A program made the translations under genes and the position numbers. The notes beneath the pieces are model-generated. The model made no database searches. It worked only from the letters and a program-made list of their open reading frames with translations, and was not told the origin of the DNA. A stretch of 64,000 bases of DNA from Mesostigma viride (taxonomy: Eukaryota > Streptophyta > Mesostigmatophyceae > Mesostigmatales > Mesostigmataceae). Each line of letters begins with the position of its first letter. The first letter of the stretch is position 1. The stretch is from positions 3,082,613 through 3,146,612 of the forward strand of contig RPFO01000041.1 in NCBI GenBank assembly GCA_009746045.1, in the 5' to 3' direction. Of this stretch, positions 44,292-54,103 are shown piece after piece.

Positions 44292-46610
44292 TCACGGGTG
44301 TTGCATCGTCATGCGCTTGCGCAACACTGCGTACTGCGGGGCAGCCTCCCGCGCCTCCTTGGTGAGTGCATCCGCGGGATTGAGTTCATCCGCGATGTGC
44401 TGGAGACGCGTGACGCAGGAGGCCGCCTCAGCGAGTACGAGGTAATCAACGTCCTGTGACCGCGCATAGGGATTGTCAAGGAAGGCCAAACAACTTTGTG
44501 AGTCAGTGTGCACCGTGCTAGTCCAGTGAAGAGTGAACCCACACGAGCCAAATACCCAACCCAGCAAGTACCGCAGCCACATGCCATGTGAGATAGCTGA
44601 AACAATGCCCCGGCATTCAGCCGTGTTGGGGCTAGTGGCAATGCGGCTGTGCAAGCGCGAGTACCAATCTAACAACATGCCAGGCTGTCCCTCATTGCTG
44701 ATAAAGAACAGTGCCCCCATGCGGGCCCGCACTTGGCTGACTGTGCGCGTCTCTAGATTAGCATCCGTCACTATCTCGAGGTGCACCGGCTGTGAGCAAT
44801 CGAGCCCACGAAGCACAATGCCGGGCGTCATGGCCAGCTGCCGCCGAACATGAATGGACCCTAGTCCTTCCAGCACATCATCGGGCAGGCGAGCGAGCAC
44901 TGCCAAATCAGGTGCCACCGTGTCCGCCAACCACCCGAGCTTGCCCTTAACCGAGGGCCCATGGGTTGCCAACAGCGGGGACGGGAGGTCGGCCAGCAGG
45001 TCAACCACATAGTTGCGGCTATCCTGCATGTGCATGACCCATTCGCCAGAACGCGAATCCCGCTGCAACGTAGACTGCACGCCGCAAAACACCACGGGTT
45101 TACCCTCCTCATGATCCACCGCCCTGCCCAGGGGAAACTTAGCCGCCACTGCAGCAAGAAACTGGGTAGCAAAGGTGCGAGGTGCCACCAGCTTGAAGTC
45201 ATCGCCATGCCACACGAAGAGGGCTGGCTCGCCAGGGACGCCGGTGGGGACCACAAAGAAGTTAGGATCCGCGCGATGGTACGTGGCCCCTAAGCTCTGC
45301 AAGACCTCCTCCGCGGAAATGCGGAAGATGATGGGAGAGCTCTGCAGCCCCTCCACCCCTGTCAACAGCTCGATATACTCGCTGCCAATGGTGCCATCCT
45401 GCCAGACCACCGGGACCTTCACCACGTAGCGGGTGCCTTGCCATGTTTGCTGCGCGACCCCAGCGTCGCTGTGGAGGAATGCCCGCTGAAAGTCACCGCA
45501 CCACATCCCGTAGTCCTTGCCCGCGTTCCGCTTGCCCAAGTAGATGACCGTCAGTAGCCGATGCGAAACATGGTTGAGCCCAGGGGTATAAAGATCCTTG
45601 GCGTCCAGCGGGGAGGACCCCTTCGTCTCCGTGACCACGGGCCTTACCCGGAACACCACCGAAGAGTTGGTCTCGTCCGGCTTGTAGGTGAGCACGAACT
45701 TCAACCGCAACCGCGTGGCCCCGGCTGGCACACTCTCCAATCCTCGGTAGACCTCGCGCTCTCGCCACTGCTCCTTGGCTCGAATGAACGCGTCGCGCCA
45801 CAAAGCAAACTTGAGAGGATCTTGACAGTCCAGGACAAGTTGCTCCCACGTCACAGGGCTATCCGCCGCCAGTGAGTGTGAGTGGAGGCCGAAGCTGCGC
45901 GGGTGCCAATCCTGAGGCTGAATGATGGACTGGACGAGCGGCGGTGTGGAAAACGCCGCCATCGGTAAGCGCCGCACGACGCCGGGCTGCCCGACCACCA
46001 CCCCCAATGGAGCGTGGTACTCGCGAAGCGGGATGCTGCCCACCCCCGCGACTGACAGCAAGTCAGCGGACACTGAGAACCCCGGGTATGATACGAAAGG
46101 TTCGCCCAGCAAGGCCACATCCTCGTAGCCATCCACGACGTGAAACGGCGTGTCAATGCCCAACACCGGCAGCACCACCATCCCGGTAACTTGATATGCC
46201 GAAGTGCCTGCAAAGTCGGTCACCGATTTGTACGGCGACTCTAGCACTGGATACAGGGTGGCTGCCCGACGAGAGATAATAGACACGGATGCTTGCGTGT
46301 CCACAGCCACCAGCTGCCACGGTCTACACGTAGGAAACAAGGCTGACTTAACCGGCCTGACCCCCTGTGAGAGAGTTTTGACCTGAGCCACCCCTGATGC
46401 AGCTTTCGCTTTAAGCGCCTGAGCACGCCACAAGGCCGTGACCGTTGAAGCCAGGTCCCTAGGTGGGCGAGGCGCATGGGCAGGACCCTGACCCTCCGGC
46501 GAGGCCACGCTAGGCGGGCCTCCCACATTATCCGTGGCTAGCACAGGAGGTGAGTCACTACGTGCACTAGGTCCCGTCAAACCCACCCCATCCTCATCCC
46601 ACCCATCCAC
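44292..46610 (-). CDS. Protease-like domain, reverse transcriptase and RNase H, element B
   Basis: 772 codons from a GTG; no ATG near the start, so it is probably reached by frameshift from the Gag-integrase frame. Residues 101-113 VDTQASVSIIS, the 140s VVLPVLGIDTPFHVVDG and 166-176 ALLGEPFVSYPG form a retropepsin-like domain with Gln for the Gly of DTG. RT: RPVVTETKG, motif A GDFQRAF (Asp373), GVEGLQSSP, and the polymerase box WHGDD (Asp471, Asp472). RNase H: VTDAN (Asp617), NTAECRG (Glu665), HTDSQS (Asp703) and NPADALTK (Asp747). Full-length and uninterrupted. Identical in B2 over everything I compared. Confidence 0.85.
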   Translation of the reverse strand: MDGWDEDGVGLTGPSARSDSPPVLATDNVGGPPSVASPEGQGPAHAPRPPRDLASTVTALWRAQALKAKAASGVAQVKTLSQGVRPVKSALFPTCRPWQLVAVDTQASVSIISRRAATLYPVLESPYKSVTDFAGTSAYQVTGMVVLPVLGIDTPFHVVDGYEDVALLGEPFVSYPGFSVSADLLSVAGVGSIPLREYHAPLGVVVGQPGVVRRLPMAAFSTPPLVQSIIQPQDWHPRSFGLHSHSLAADSPVTWEQLVLDCQDPLKFALWRDAFIRAKEQWREREVYRGLESVPAGATRLRLKFVLTYKPDETNSSVVFRVRPVVTETKGSSPLDAKDLYTPGLNHVSHRLLTVIYLGKRNAGKDYGMWCGDFQRAFLHSDAGVAQQTWQGTRYVVKVPVVWQDGTIGSEYIELLTGVEGLQSSPIIFRISAEEVLQSLGATYHRADPNFFVVPTGVPGEPALFVWHGDDFKLVAPRTFATQFLAAVAAKFPLGRAVDHEEGKPVVFCGVQSTLQRDSRSGEWVMHMQDSRNYVVDLLADLPSPLLATHGPSVKGKLGWLADTVAPDLAVLARLPDDVLEGLGSIHVRRQLAMTPGIVLRGLDCSQPVHLEIVTDANLETRTVSQVRARMGALFFISNEGQPGMLLDWYSRLHSRIATSPNTAECRGIVSAISHGMWLRYLLGWVFGSCGFTLHWTSTVHTDSQSCLAFLDNPYARSQDVDYLVLAEAASCVTRLQHIADELNPADALTKEAREAAPQYAVLRKRMTMQHP

Positions 46611-47389
46611 GGGGTCATATTGGGGCCCAGGGGAGGGGGGGGTGTAGCTGTGTCTGCCCCTGGGAGCGACCCGTGGGGTACCACCTCAGATGCTACGACA
46701 GGCGCATTATCCTTCACTACCCACCCCAGTGCCCTGTTGGCTGCCAGCTCACTCTCCATGCTATCCCCTTGCTTATAGCCTGCCACCGATGCCCATGGTA
46801 CCCTATACACCCGATCATTCCACTCTATGTCTATGACCCGCAGCGGCCAGTCTAACTTTGTGATGGCCCCAGGCCCCTGCATGGTGCCCCGTTTGCCGCT
46901 GGGCGAGCTCTCCTTGTGGAACATGACCAACTGCCCGACCTCAAAAGCGCTAGACAAATCAGGCAGCGTGGCATCCTTGAGCCGCAGCTTGGCGGCGGTA
47001 TCCTGTAGATGCTGTTGGTATGCCTCTACTACCTCGGGTGAGTAGGTGCCCGCTGACAGCCCCCGAGGCGTGACTAGCCCAAAGCCCTTGACATCAAGCA
47101 CGTGCCTATGGTTGCACACATGCATGAGCTCCTTGCACCACGCCGTCTTGACCGCGTAGGATTTGCCATGTGGGTTATCCTGTCGCTTGGCTGCCACAGT
47201 CTTGACATAGCTTACAGTGCGATCTATCATGCCCATATTGCCGTGATCCTCACGCCCCACGATGACCACGGCCTCCATCCCCGGCAAACCTTGCACACAG
47301 CGGAACTGCTGGTCTAGCATGAGCTCCACTACGGGATGAAAGAAAGCCAGGCTGATCTTGATAGCCCTGTGCAGGTCAGCCTCAAACAT
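46577..47389 (-). CDS. Integrase core and C-terminus, element B
   Basis: 270 codons continuing the integrase after the break. MLDQQF holds the second catalytic Asp. GMIDRT holds Asp where the third catalytic residue, Glu, is expected (element A has GMIERT at the same place). A basic C-terminal domain (FEVGQLVMFHKESSPSGKRG, VYRVPWASVAG) follows. The frame ends at 46577, overlapping the next frame, which is shifted by -1, over about 109 nt. A run of eight C (G on the plus strand, about 46635-46642) precedes the overlap and could act as a slip site. Confidence 0.8.
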   Translation of the reverse strand: MFEADLHRAIKISLAFFHPVVELMLDQQFRCVQGLPGMEAVVIVGREDHGNMGMIDRTVSYVKTVAAKRQDNPHGKSYAVKTAWCKELMHVCNHRHVLDVKGFGLVTPRGLSAGTYSPEVVEAYQQHLQDTAAKLRLKDATLPDLSSAFEVGQLVMFHKESSPSGKRGTMQGPGAITKLDWPLRVIDIEWNDRVYRVPWASVAGYKQGDSMESELAANRALGWVVKDNAPVVASEVVPHGSLPGADTATPPPPLGPNMTPWMGGMRMGWV

Positions 47390-49359
47390 GTGGGCAGCGG
47401 CTCAATGTAGGTGGCCTTGCTGAACCTATCCTTGACTATGAAATAGGTGTCCCCCCCTTCCATGTGCATGACATCCCCCACAAGGTACCCTCGCTCCAAG
47501 GGTGGAGTCTTGGCATGCCGCCTACGCGACTTCTTCCTGATCTTGATGCAGGCAGGACACTGAGCACGCACATTCTTCAGCTCGTTGTATAAAGGTGCCC
47601 CCAACATGTGTGCCCCCTCTACCTCGGCTTGGGCCTCATGCCCGTATGCACGGTGCATCTGGTATGCTAACAGTTTCAGGGTGACAGCCTGAGGTGCAGT
47701 GGCATTGTCAGGATTCTCAACAGGTGGGGTGACTACTGGGGTAGTGACATTGGCTAACTGGGCAGCTTCAGAGGCTGCACGAAAGGCCGCCCGTGTGAGC
47801 ACCTTGCCAATGTGAAGATCCACACTAGGGTGGTGTGTACCGAGAACATCTGCCCGCCCAGCATTCTCTTGCACTGTCACAACATTCCTCATAGGCCCAA
47901 CCGCCCCAGTATCTAGCTGGGGTGCTGCAGTAGTGCTTGGTCGCTCGGCGTTGTACACACCCGACCTAGAAGACACCACATTGCTTAGGTCACGCATTGT
48001 AGACCCGTGCTCAGGAAGCACGTGATCCTGGCGCGACAGAGCCAGAGCAGCATCAACGGATTGCGTGAGCACATCACGGAATGAGACAGAGGATGCAGTC
48101 ACGTTGCTTTTAGGAACGACGTCAGGCTCTACGACGGCCCGGTTCAGCGTGACGCATTGAGCAAAAGAAGGGGTATCGAGCGTGCTCTCACCTGACTTTC
48201 GTGCTGCCCGTCGCTCTGCCCACTCCTCGCGTGTGCCGTGGACGACGATGCGCTTGGCCTTGCACGCCTCCACGCTGTGACCACGCAGAACGTCGTGGCA
48301 CTTGCGGCAAAGGTTGTCCTCGAGCTCCAGGTCCGGGCGAACTCGGCAGTCATCCCGGACATGGCGACGTCCGAAGCAGCGCTCACAGCGTTGCTTGCGG
48401 TCAGTAGACGCCCCCTGCTGCCGCTTGGCCGGGGGATTATCACCCTGCTTGGCGTCGCCACCATGCCCGCGCTTGCGCCCTCGCTGGCCCCCGTTGTTGC
48501 CGTGGCCGACGACCTTTTTCAGGATGGCCGTAAGCTCCGACCGCGTAATTGGAGCCTCTGCGCCTGAAGAAGAAGACGCGCCGGCATCCACCTTGCGCAG
48601 GGATGGCAGAGCAGCCGAGGCAGCCGGCTTGGACTGCGCACTCTTGAAGCATGAGATCAAATACAGCATGCCCTCGTCGAAACTGACGGCACTCTTCTTT
48701 TTGAGTTCCGTCGCTATGGTCAGATGCACATCCGACGACAGGTCGCATTTCTTGAGAAATCGATTGCACAGGAAAATGGGCTTGAGAGTATCTAGCAGCT
48801 TGTGCTTGTGCACGAAGACCTGGAAATCACGTGCAGCCCCGGGCAAATTTGCCTTATTAACTGCATAGCCCTCGAAGTCGTTGAAGGCTTGCTCGTCGGC
48901 CTCTTCCTTAGACCGCGACAAGTGGGCATCTAGACCGTTGTAAAAAACTTCCCAGGTTTGTTTGTTGTCGTCCGCAATGCGAACTAGATTGGCAATGTTT
49001 GGGTGCTTTGTTGTACTGCAGAATACTGCACGGAACTTGCCAATCAGCTCCGAATCTTTGTCTGCGCGTCCATCGCGCAGACGCTTGAGAGCAGCTAGAA
49101 AATCTGCTGCGTCGTCCGCCGTATAGTCGGCAGGTAGATCAGCGGGCACCTCCGTTTGCTTGAGAGGGCCGCGATTCAGTGCATCGTCAGCAGCAAGCAT
49201 CAGATGCTTGAACTGCTTGGCCAGTTCAGGTTGCGCCACGAGGGTTTGCATCAACCTCGTGGCCTCGTCCGCACTAAAGCGTGGCAGGACGGACCCTGCG
49301 GCCTCGCCACTTGGCGTATCTGTGTGTTCGCCCGTGCGGCTCCGTGTACCGGAAGCCAT
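47329..49359 (-). CDS. Gag and N-terminal half of integrase, element B
   Basis: 676 codons from an ATG 19 nt inside the LTR. Residues about 60-230 are a helical Gag core (LKRLRDGRADKDSELIGKF). Residues 255-320 are a Gly/Lys-rich linker. C325-x2-C328-x4-H333-x4-C338 is a perfect CCHC knuckle and C351-x2-C354-x6-H361-x4-C366 a second variant. Integrase starts with H..H (568, 573) and CPAC (601-604), then GDVMHM with the first catalytic Asp (about 629). After residue 660 the register is lost by a single-base deletion and the last 16 residues are out of frame. An LDTGA pentad at about 483-487 lies in the canonical protease position but lacks the rest of a protease fold. Confidence 0.85.
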   Translation of the reverse strand: MASGTRSRTGEHTDTPSGEAAGSVLPRFSADEATRLMQTLVAQPELAKQFKHLMLAADDALNRGPLKQTEVPADLPADYTADDAADFLAALKRLRDGRADKDSELIGKFRAVFCSTTKHPNIANLVRIADDNKQTWEVFYNGLDAHLSRSKEEADEQAFNDFEGYAVNKANLPGAARDFQVFVHKHKLLDTLKPIFLCNRFLKKCDLSSDVHLTIATELKKKSAVSFDEGMLYLISCFKSAQSKPAASAALPSLRKVDAGASSSSGAEAPITRSELTAILKKVVGHGNNGGQRGRKRGHGGDAKQGDNPPAKRQQGASTDRKQRCERCFGRRHVRDDCRVRPDLELEDNLCRKCHDVLRGHSVEACKAKRIVVHGTREEWAERRAARKSGESTLDTPSFAQCVTLNRAVVEPDVVPKSNVTASSVSFRDVLTQSVDAALALSRQDHVLPEHGSTMRDLSNVVSSRSGVYNAERPSTTAAPQLDTGAVGPMRNVVTVQENAGRADVLGTHHPSVDLHIGKVLTRAAFRAASEAAQLANVTTPVVTPPVENPDNATAPQAVTLKLLAYQMHRAYGHEAQAEVEGAHMLGAPLYNELKNVRAQCPACIKIRKKSRRRHAKTPPLERGYLVGDVMHMEGGDTYFIVKDRFSKATYIEPLPTCLRLTCTGLSRSAWLSFIP

Positions 49360-49378
49360 CGGGATTTTTATGAATACA

Positions 49379-49665
49379 AGTTAAAGCCCGACCGGCTCAG
49401 CTATGGCGGTCGGTCACGTTGAGCTTGGGATAAGGTGAACACAGAGAACTGCTGTCGGAGCTGGCCCACCACTGGTTTATGTCTTAGCCAGCAAACCCTA
49501 TCCGGTTAGCCGTAACCGTGGGACAAGCTAGCTGTCCGTACCGACCCGGATAAGGCCCCGGACTGGGGCCTAGATGGCGCCGGCCCTAGGCGCCGCCCTT
49601 AGACCGGTCGACCGCATCGGACCGCCGGATTATAGCCGGCGGCTTAGCTCTAGAGTTACTCAACT
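49379..49665 (-). repeat. 5' LTR of element B
   Basis: 287 bp. Compared with the other three copies of this LTR it lacks about 58 bp between CGGCTTAGC and TCTAGAG, at a GC microhomology. The interior begins only 19 nt before the first ATG. Confidence 0.85.
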
Positions 49666-49946
49666 CCCTCCCTCCCTCCCTCCCTCCCTCCCTCCCTCCC
49701 TCCCTCCCTCCCTCCCTCCCTCCCTCCCTCCCTCCCTCCCTCCCTCCCTCCCTCCCTCCCTCCCTCCCTCCCTCCCTCCTCCCTCCCTCCCTCCCTCCTC
49801 CCTCCCTCCCTCCCTCCCTCCCTCCCTCCCTCCCTCCCTCCCTCCCTCCTCCCTCCCTCCCTCCCTCCCTCCCTCCCTCCCTCCCTCCCTCCTCCCTCCC
49901 TCCCTCCCTCCCTCCCTCCCTCCCTCCCTCCCTCCCTCCCTCCCTC
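49666..49946. repeat. CCCT tetranucleotide array, right part
   Basis: About 280 bp, the continuation of the array at 43135-43566 on the other side of element B. Ends in a C-run that leads into CCCG repeats. Confidence 0.95.
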
Positions 49947-50440
49947 CCCCCCCCCCGCCGCCCGCCCGCCCGCCCGCCCGCCCGCCCGCCCATCCGCCCG
50001 CCGCCCGCCCGCCCGCCCGCCCGCCCGCCGCCCGCCCGCCCGCCCGCCCGCCCGCCCGCCCGCCCGCCCGCCCGCCCGCCGCCCCGCCCGCCCGCCCGCC
50101 CGCCCGCCGCCCGCCCGCCCGCCCGCCCCGCCCGCCGCCCGCCCGCCGCCCGCCCGCCCCCGCCCGCCCGCCCGCCCGCCCGCCCGCCCGCCCGCCGCCC
50201 GCCCGCCCGCCCGCCCGCCCGCCCGCCCGCCCGCGCCGCCCGCCCGCCCCCTTTCCCCACCCGCCCGCCCGCCCGCCCGCCCGCCCGCCCGCCCCCTTTC
50301 CCCACCCGCCCGCCCGCCCGCCCGCCTGCCCGCCCGCCCGCCCGCCCGCCCGCCCGCCCGCCCCTTTCCCCGCCCGCCCGCCCGCCCGCCCGCCCGCCCG
50401 CCCGCCCCCTTTCCCCACCCGCCCGCCCGCCCGCCCCCTT
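49947..50440. repeat. CCCG tetranucleotide array with CCCCTTTCCCC spacers
   Basis: About 490 bp of CCCG repeats with frequent one-base losses. From 50247 the spacer CCCCTTTCCCC recurs five times at irregular spacing of roughly 30-70 bp. Reads as Pro/Ala/Arg-rich on the plus strand and Gly/Arg-rich on the minus strand. Confidence 0.95.
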
Positions 50441-51128
50441 TCCCACCCCACCCCCCACCCCACCCCCCACCCCCACCCCCCCACTCCCCCAACCCACCCC
50501 ACCCACCCACCCCACCCACCCACCCCACCCCACCCACCCACCAACCCACCCTCCCACCCACCCATGCACCCACCCACCCACCCACCCACCCACCCACCCA
50601 CCCACCCACCCACCCACCCACCCACCCACCCACCCACCCACCCACCCACCCACCCACCCACCCACCCACCCTCCCACCCTCCCACCCTCCCACCCACCCA
50701 TGCACCCACCCACCCACCCACCCACCCACCCCCACCCACCCACCCACCCACCCACCCACCCACCCACCCACCCACCCACCCACCCACCACCCACCCACCC
50801 ACCCACCCACCCACCCACCCACCCACCCACCCACCCACCCACCCACCCACCCACCCACCCACCCACCCACCCACCCACCCACCCACCCACCCACCCACCC
50901 ACCCACCCACCCACCCACCCACCCACCCACCCACCCACCCACCCACCCACCCATGCACCCACCCATGCACCCACCCACCCACCCCACCCACCCACCCACC
51001 CACCCACCCACCCACCCACCCACCCACCCACCCACCCACCCACCCACCCACCCACCCACCCACCCACCCACCCACCCACCCACCCACCCACCCACCCACC
51101 CACCCACCCACCCACCCACCCACCCACC
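50441..51128. repeat. CCCA tetranucleotide array
   Basis: About 690 bp of CCCA (ACCC) repeats with occasional ATGC variants. Truncated by element B2 at 51129; a short piece resumes at 59191-59206. CCACC on both sides is the target duplication of B2. The minus strand (GGGT) is strongly able to form G-quadruplexes. Confidence 0.95.
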
Positions 51129-51471
51129 AGTTGAGTAACTCTAGAGCCCTAGGATCTGGCTCTAAGTTCCCCATGTCCGTCCGCACGCCTTCCGCTAGCG
51201 TCCGCTAAGCCGCCGGCTATAATCCGGCGGTCCGATGCGGTCGACCGGTCTAAGGGCGGCGCCTAGGGCCGGCGCCACCTAGGCCCCAGTCCGGGGCCTT
51301 ATCCGGGTCGGTACGGACAGCTAGCTTGTCCCACGGTTACGGCTAACCGGATAGGGTTTGCTGGCTAAGACATAAACCAGTGGTGGGCCAGCTCCGACAG
51401 CAGTTCTCTGTGTTCACCTTATCCCAAGCTCAACGTGACCGACCGCCATAGCTGAGCCGGTCGGGCTTTAA
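51129..51471 (+). repeat. 5' LTR of element B2
   Basis: Starts AGTTGAGTAACTC. Interrupted by the TTAA element two bases from its end, so TTAA closes this part and CT at 53381-53382 finishes the LTR. Confidence 0.85.
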
Positions 51472-53376
51472 GGTGAGGGTCCTATGCCAGGCCCCCCAAA
51501 ACCATAATATGGAATAACATGCAAAGCTGGCCTTGGGGCACCCAAACTATGATTTTGCCATGTAAATGGGATGTGTGGGGGTCCATCCCACCCACTGATG
51601 GGGGGTATATACCCCTTTTAGTGACCGGTATTACGCAAAAACGGACAAAAGACGCTACTCTAGGGGCATATCCCCTAGGACAATGGGGGCACAATTATTC
51701 ATGTTTCAATATATTCCCATATAAAATCGTATATGGTGAGGTTGCCTACCTAATTGGAGCCCCGGAATGATGAGTATTATTGAAGTTATTAATTTCCCCC
51801 TAAAAACCGTACTTTTCTAGGCTGAAAAAAATAAATCAAATAAAAAACACATATTTAGAGCCTGGGGAGATATACACAAATACTACACATATCGACAATT
51901 AATGCCACAAAATCTGAGCTCATTCTGAGTACAAACGTAGAAGTTATAGCGTTTGGCAGTTTGCCACCTGTGCAGACGCTAAGGAAGGCAATAGTGAGTA
52001 TTAAGGCACACTAACACTTCCTATGCCATCCAAAAGGCTCCTGACCATGCCCAATTTGACCACAATGTACAAGGAGGTGGCTGGGCACGTCATGTGCCTT
52101 TGCCTTACCTCGACACGGGCAACCTGTTGCGTGTGTGCACAACAATGAGGCAGGTAGCTCTGCATGCCTAGCCAACACTTCTAATGCATATTCCAGGTTC
52201 ATGGTGTGGGCATCATCCCAAAACCAAGCTGTCCGAATTCAAACACACCCTGGAAAGCCATATCCACTAATTGCCCAACCAAGGGTAACAACAGACAGTC
52301 CACAGAGAAAGCATAAGTATCATACATGCTGCTTGCCAAGGCTTCTTACCATGGTTACCTTGCCTTGCTAGCATATGAATTAGGTCTCTCCCATTAGTGG
52401 GAGAAAGGCCAACAAGACAAAGATAACCCCTACCTACGTGCAGTTCCACCCATGCAGTATGCCCCTCAGAACAACCACTGCCACCTTTCTTTCCAGCGCA
52501 ATTGTTTGCCAAGAAACAACCTCAAGCTTGTGAGCCTCTAACCACAATGAGGCCGCTGCTAAGAAAGGCTGCGTCAATATTCACACAAAACTGAGTGCTG
52601 TCAGCAATCTCCTTCCAAGAAACCACTCAGCAAATCCCTGACAACTTGACGGCATGCCACGGCTCACGCTTTGACACGTCCCAGCCATGCAACGTACATA
52701 AAAACCACTCAAAGGTGCCAGGAATTTGGCGATGCGCAGCACGGAATGGCATTCTACCTGGCGCTAACTGCACGGAAAGAAGCCGAAAACTTGCGTTGAT
52801 AACCCATAAAGGAAGCGAAACATCCATAGGGTCACGTTGATCACACGATCGTACCATTACCGGCGTTGTCCTTCGCCCAGAGGCGCAGGAAAGAACAACC
52901 TTCCATGGAATAATAAGACGCGCATCCCGCGAGCCTGGAGAGTGTCTTACCGATCATGAAGGAAATCTTGCCGAAACCCGGCATTTTTTTAAAAGCTTTA
53001 CCAATAACAATTTAAACGCATCCTTGACGCTAGGTAAAGCCCATAAAACCTGACAATCACCGCCGTCAGCGTGCATTCTAATTTATTCCTCTCGACGAAA
53101 ACTTCAGATTGGACCCCCGTGGCGATGGTCATCAATAAAATCATCGACACTGCAAAAAACGCGAACTCCGCTGAGAAGTAATATCATAAACTTGTCGTCT
53201 TTAAGATTAGCACAGTTTCTCTGCATGCCGCGAGCTATCTTTTTCTACTCTGCCTGAAACCACGTCGCCATGGCCAGCTCCGGCAGTGGTGCGCGCACCG
53301 TGCACCACTTTTTCACGGTACGGACGGGTACCGCGAATTTTTTCGGCGCCAAAAAATTCGCGCCGGGACCGTCACC
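51472..53376. mobile_element. TTAA-specific DNA transposon, 1.9 kb, non-autonomous
   Basis: Flanked by TTAA on both sides (51468-51471 and 53377-53380). Element B has a single TTAA at the same place, so it is the empty site. The ends are inverted repeats GGTGAGGGTCC and GGACCGTCACC with one mismatch. A 4-bp TTAA target duplication is the hallmark of piggyBac. No piggyBac transposase is recognised. On the minus strand 52857-52267 is one frame with two stops (for example WKEIADSTQFCVNIDAAFLS) that could be a decayed gene of unknown family. Confidence 0.75.
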
Positions 53377-53401
53377 TTAACTTGTATTCATAAAAATCCC
53401 G

Positions 53402-54103
53402 ATGGCTTCCGGTACACGGAGCCGCACGGGCGAACACACAGATACGCCAAGTGGCGAGGCCGCAGGGACCGTCCTGCCACGCTTTAGTGCGGACGAGGCC
53501 ACGAGGTTGATGCAAACCCTCGTGGCGCAACCTGAACTGGCCAAGCAGTTCAAGCATCTGATGCTTGCTGCTGACGATGCACTGAATCGCGGCCCTCTCA
53601 AGCAAACGGAGGTGCCCGCGGATCTACCTGCCGACTATACGGCGGACGACGCAGCAGATTTTCTAGCTGCTCTCAAGCGTCTGCGCGATGGACGCGCAGA
53701 CAAAGATTCGGAGCTGATTGGCAAGTTCCGTGCAGTATTCTGCAGTACAACAAAGCACCCAAACATTGCCAATCTAGTTCGCATTGCGGACGACAACAAA
53801 CAAACCTGGGAAGTTTTTTACAACGGTCTAGATGCCCACTTGTCGCGGTCTAAGGAAGAGGCCGACGAGCAAGCCTTCAACGACTTCGAGGGCTATGCAG
53901 TTAATAAGGCAAATTTGCCCGGGGCTGCACGTGATTTCCAGGTCTTCGTGCACAAGCACAAGCTGCTAGATACTCTCAAGCCCATTTTCCTGTGCAATCG
54001 ATTTCTCAAGAAATGCGACCTGTCGTCGGATGTGCATCTGACCATAGCGACGGAACTCAAAAAGAAGAGTGCGTCAGTTTCGACGAGGGCATGCTGTATT
54101 TGA
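53402..54103 (+). pseudogene. Gag N-terminal part, element B2
   Basis: ATG 19 nt after the LTR, same protein as B. After residue 223 (ELKKKSA) a single C is missing compared with B (GAGTGCGTCAG against GAGTGCCGTCAG, near 54070), so the frame ends at 54103 after a short wrong tail. The rest of Gag continues in 53992-55182. Confidence 0.85.

Larger units (their letters stand above)
43567..49665 (-). mobile_element. Copia-like LTR retrotransposon B (minus strand), 6.1 kb, nearly intact
   Basis: LTRs are 49379-49665 (5', carrying a 58-bp internal deletion) and 43567-43913 (3'), with AGTT...AACT ends. The flanks are CCCTC on both sides, inside a CCCT array. The first frame (49359-47329) carries Gag and the N-terminal half of integrase, 47389-46577 the rest of integrase, and 46610-44292 protease-like, RT and RNase H. 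It is almost identical to B2 at 51129-59190. One single-base loss near 47395 splits integrase; B2 is intact there. 43914-44291 is 3' untranslated. Confidence 0.92.

Noticed and set aside
49574-51208. Open frames over 480 codons on both strands (Pro/Thr/His-, Gly/Trp/Val- and Arg/Gly-rich)
   Set aside because: They result from stop-free tetranucleotide repeats. All frames on both strands are open and no non-repeat domain is attached.
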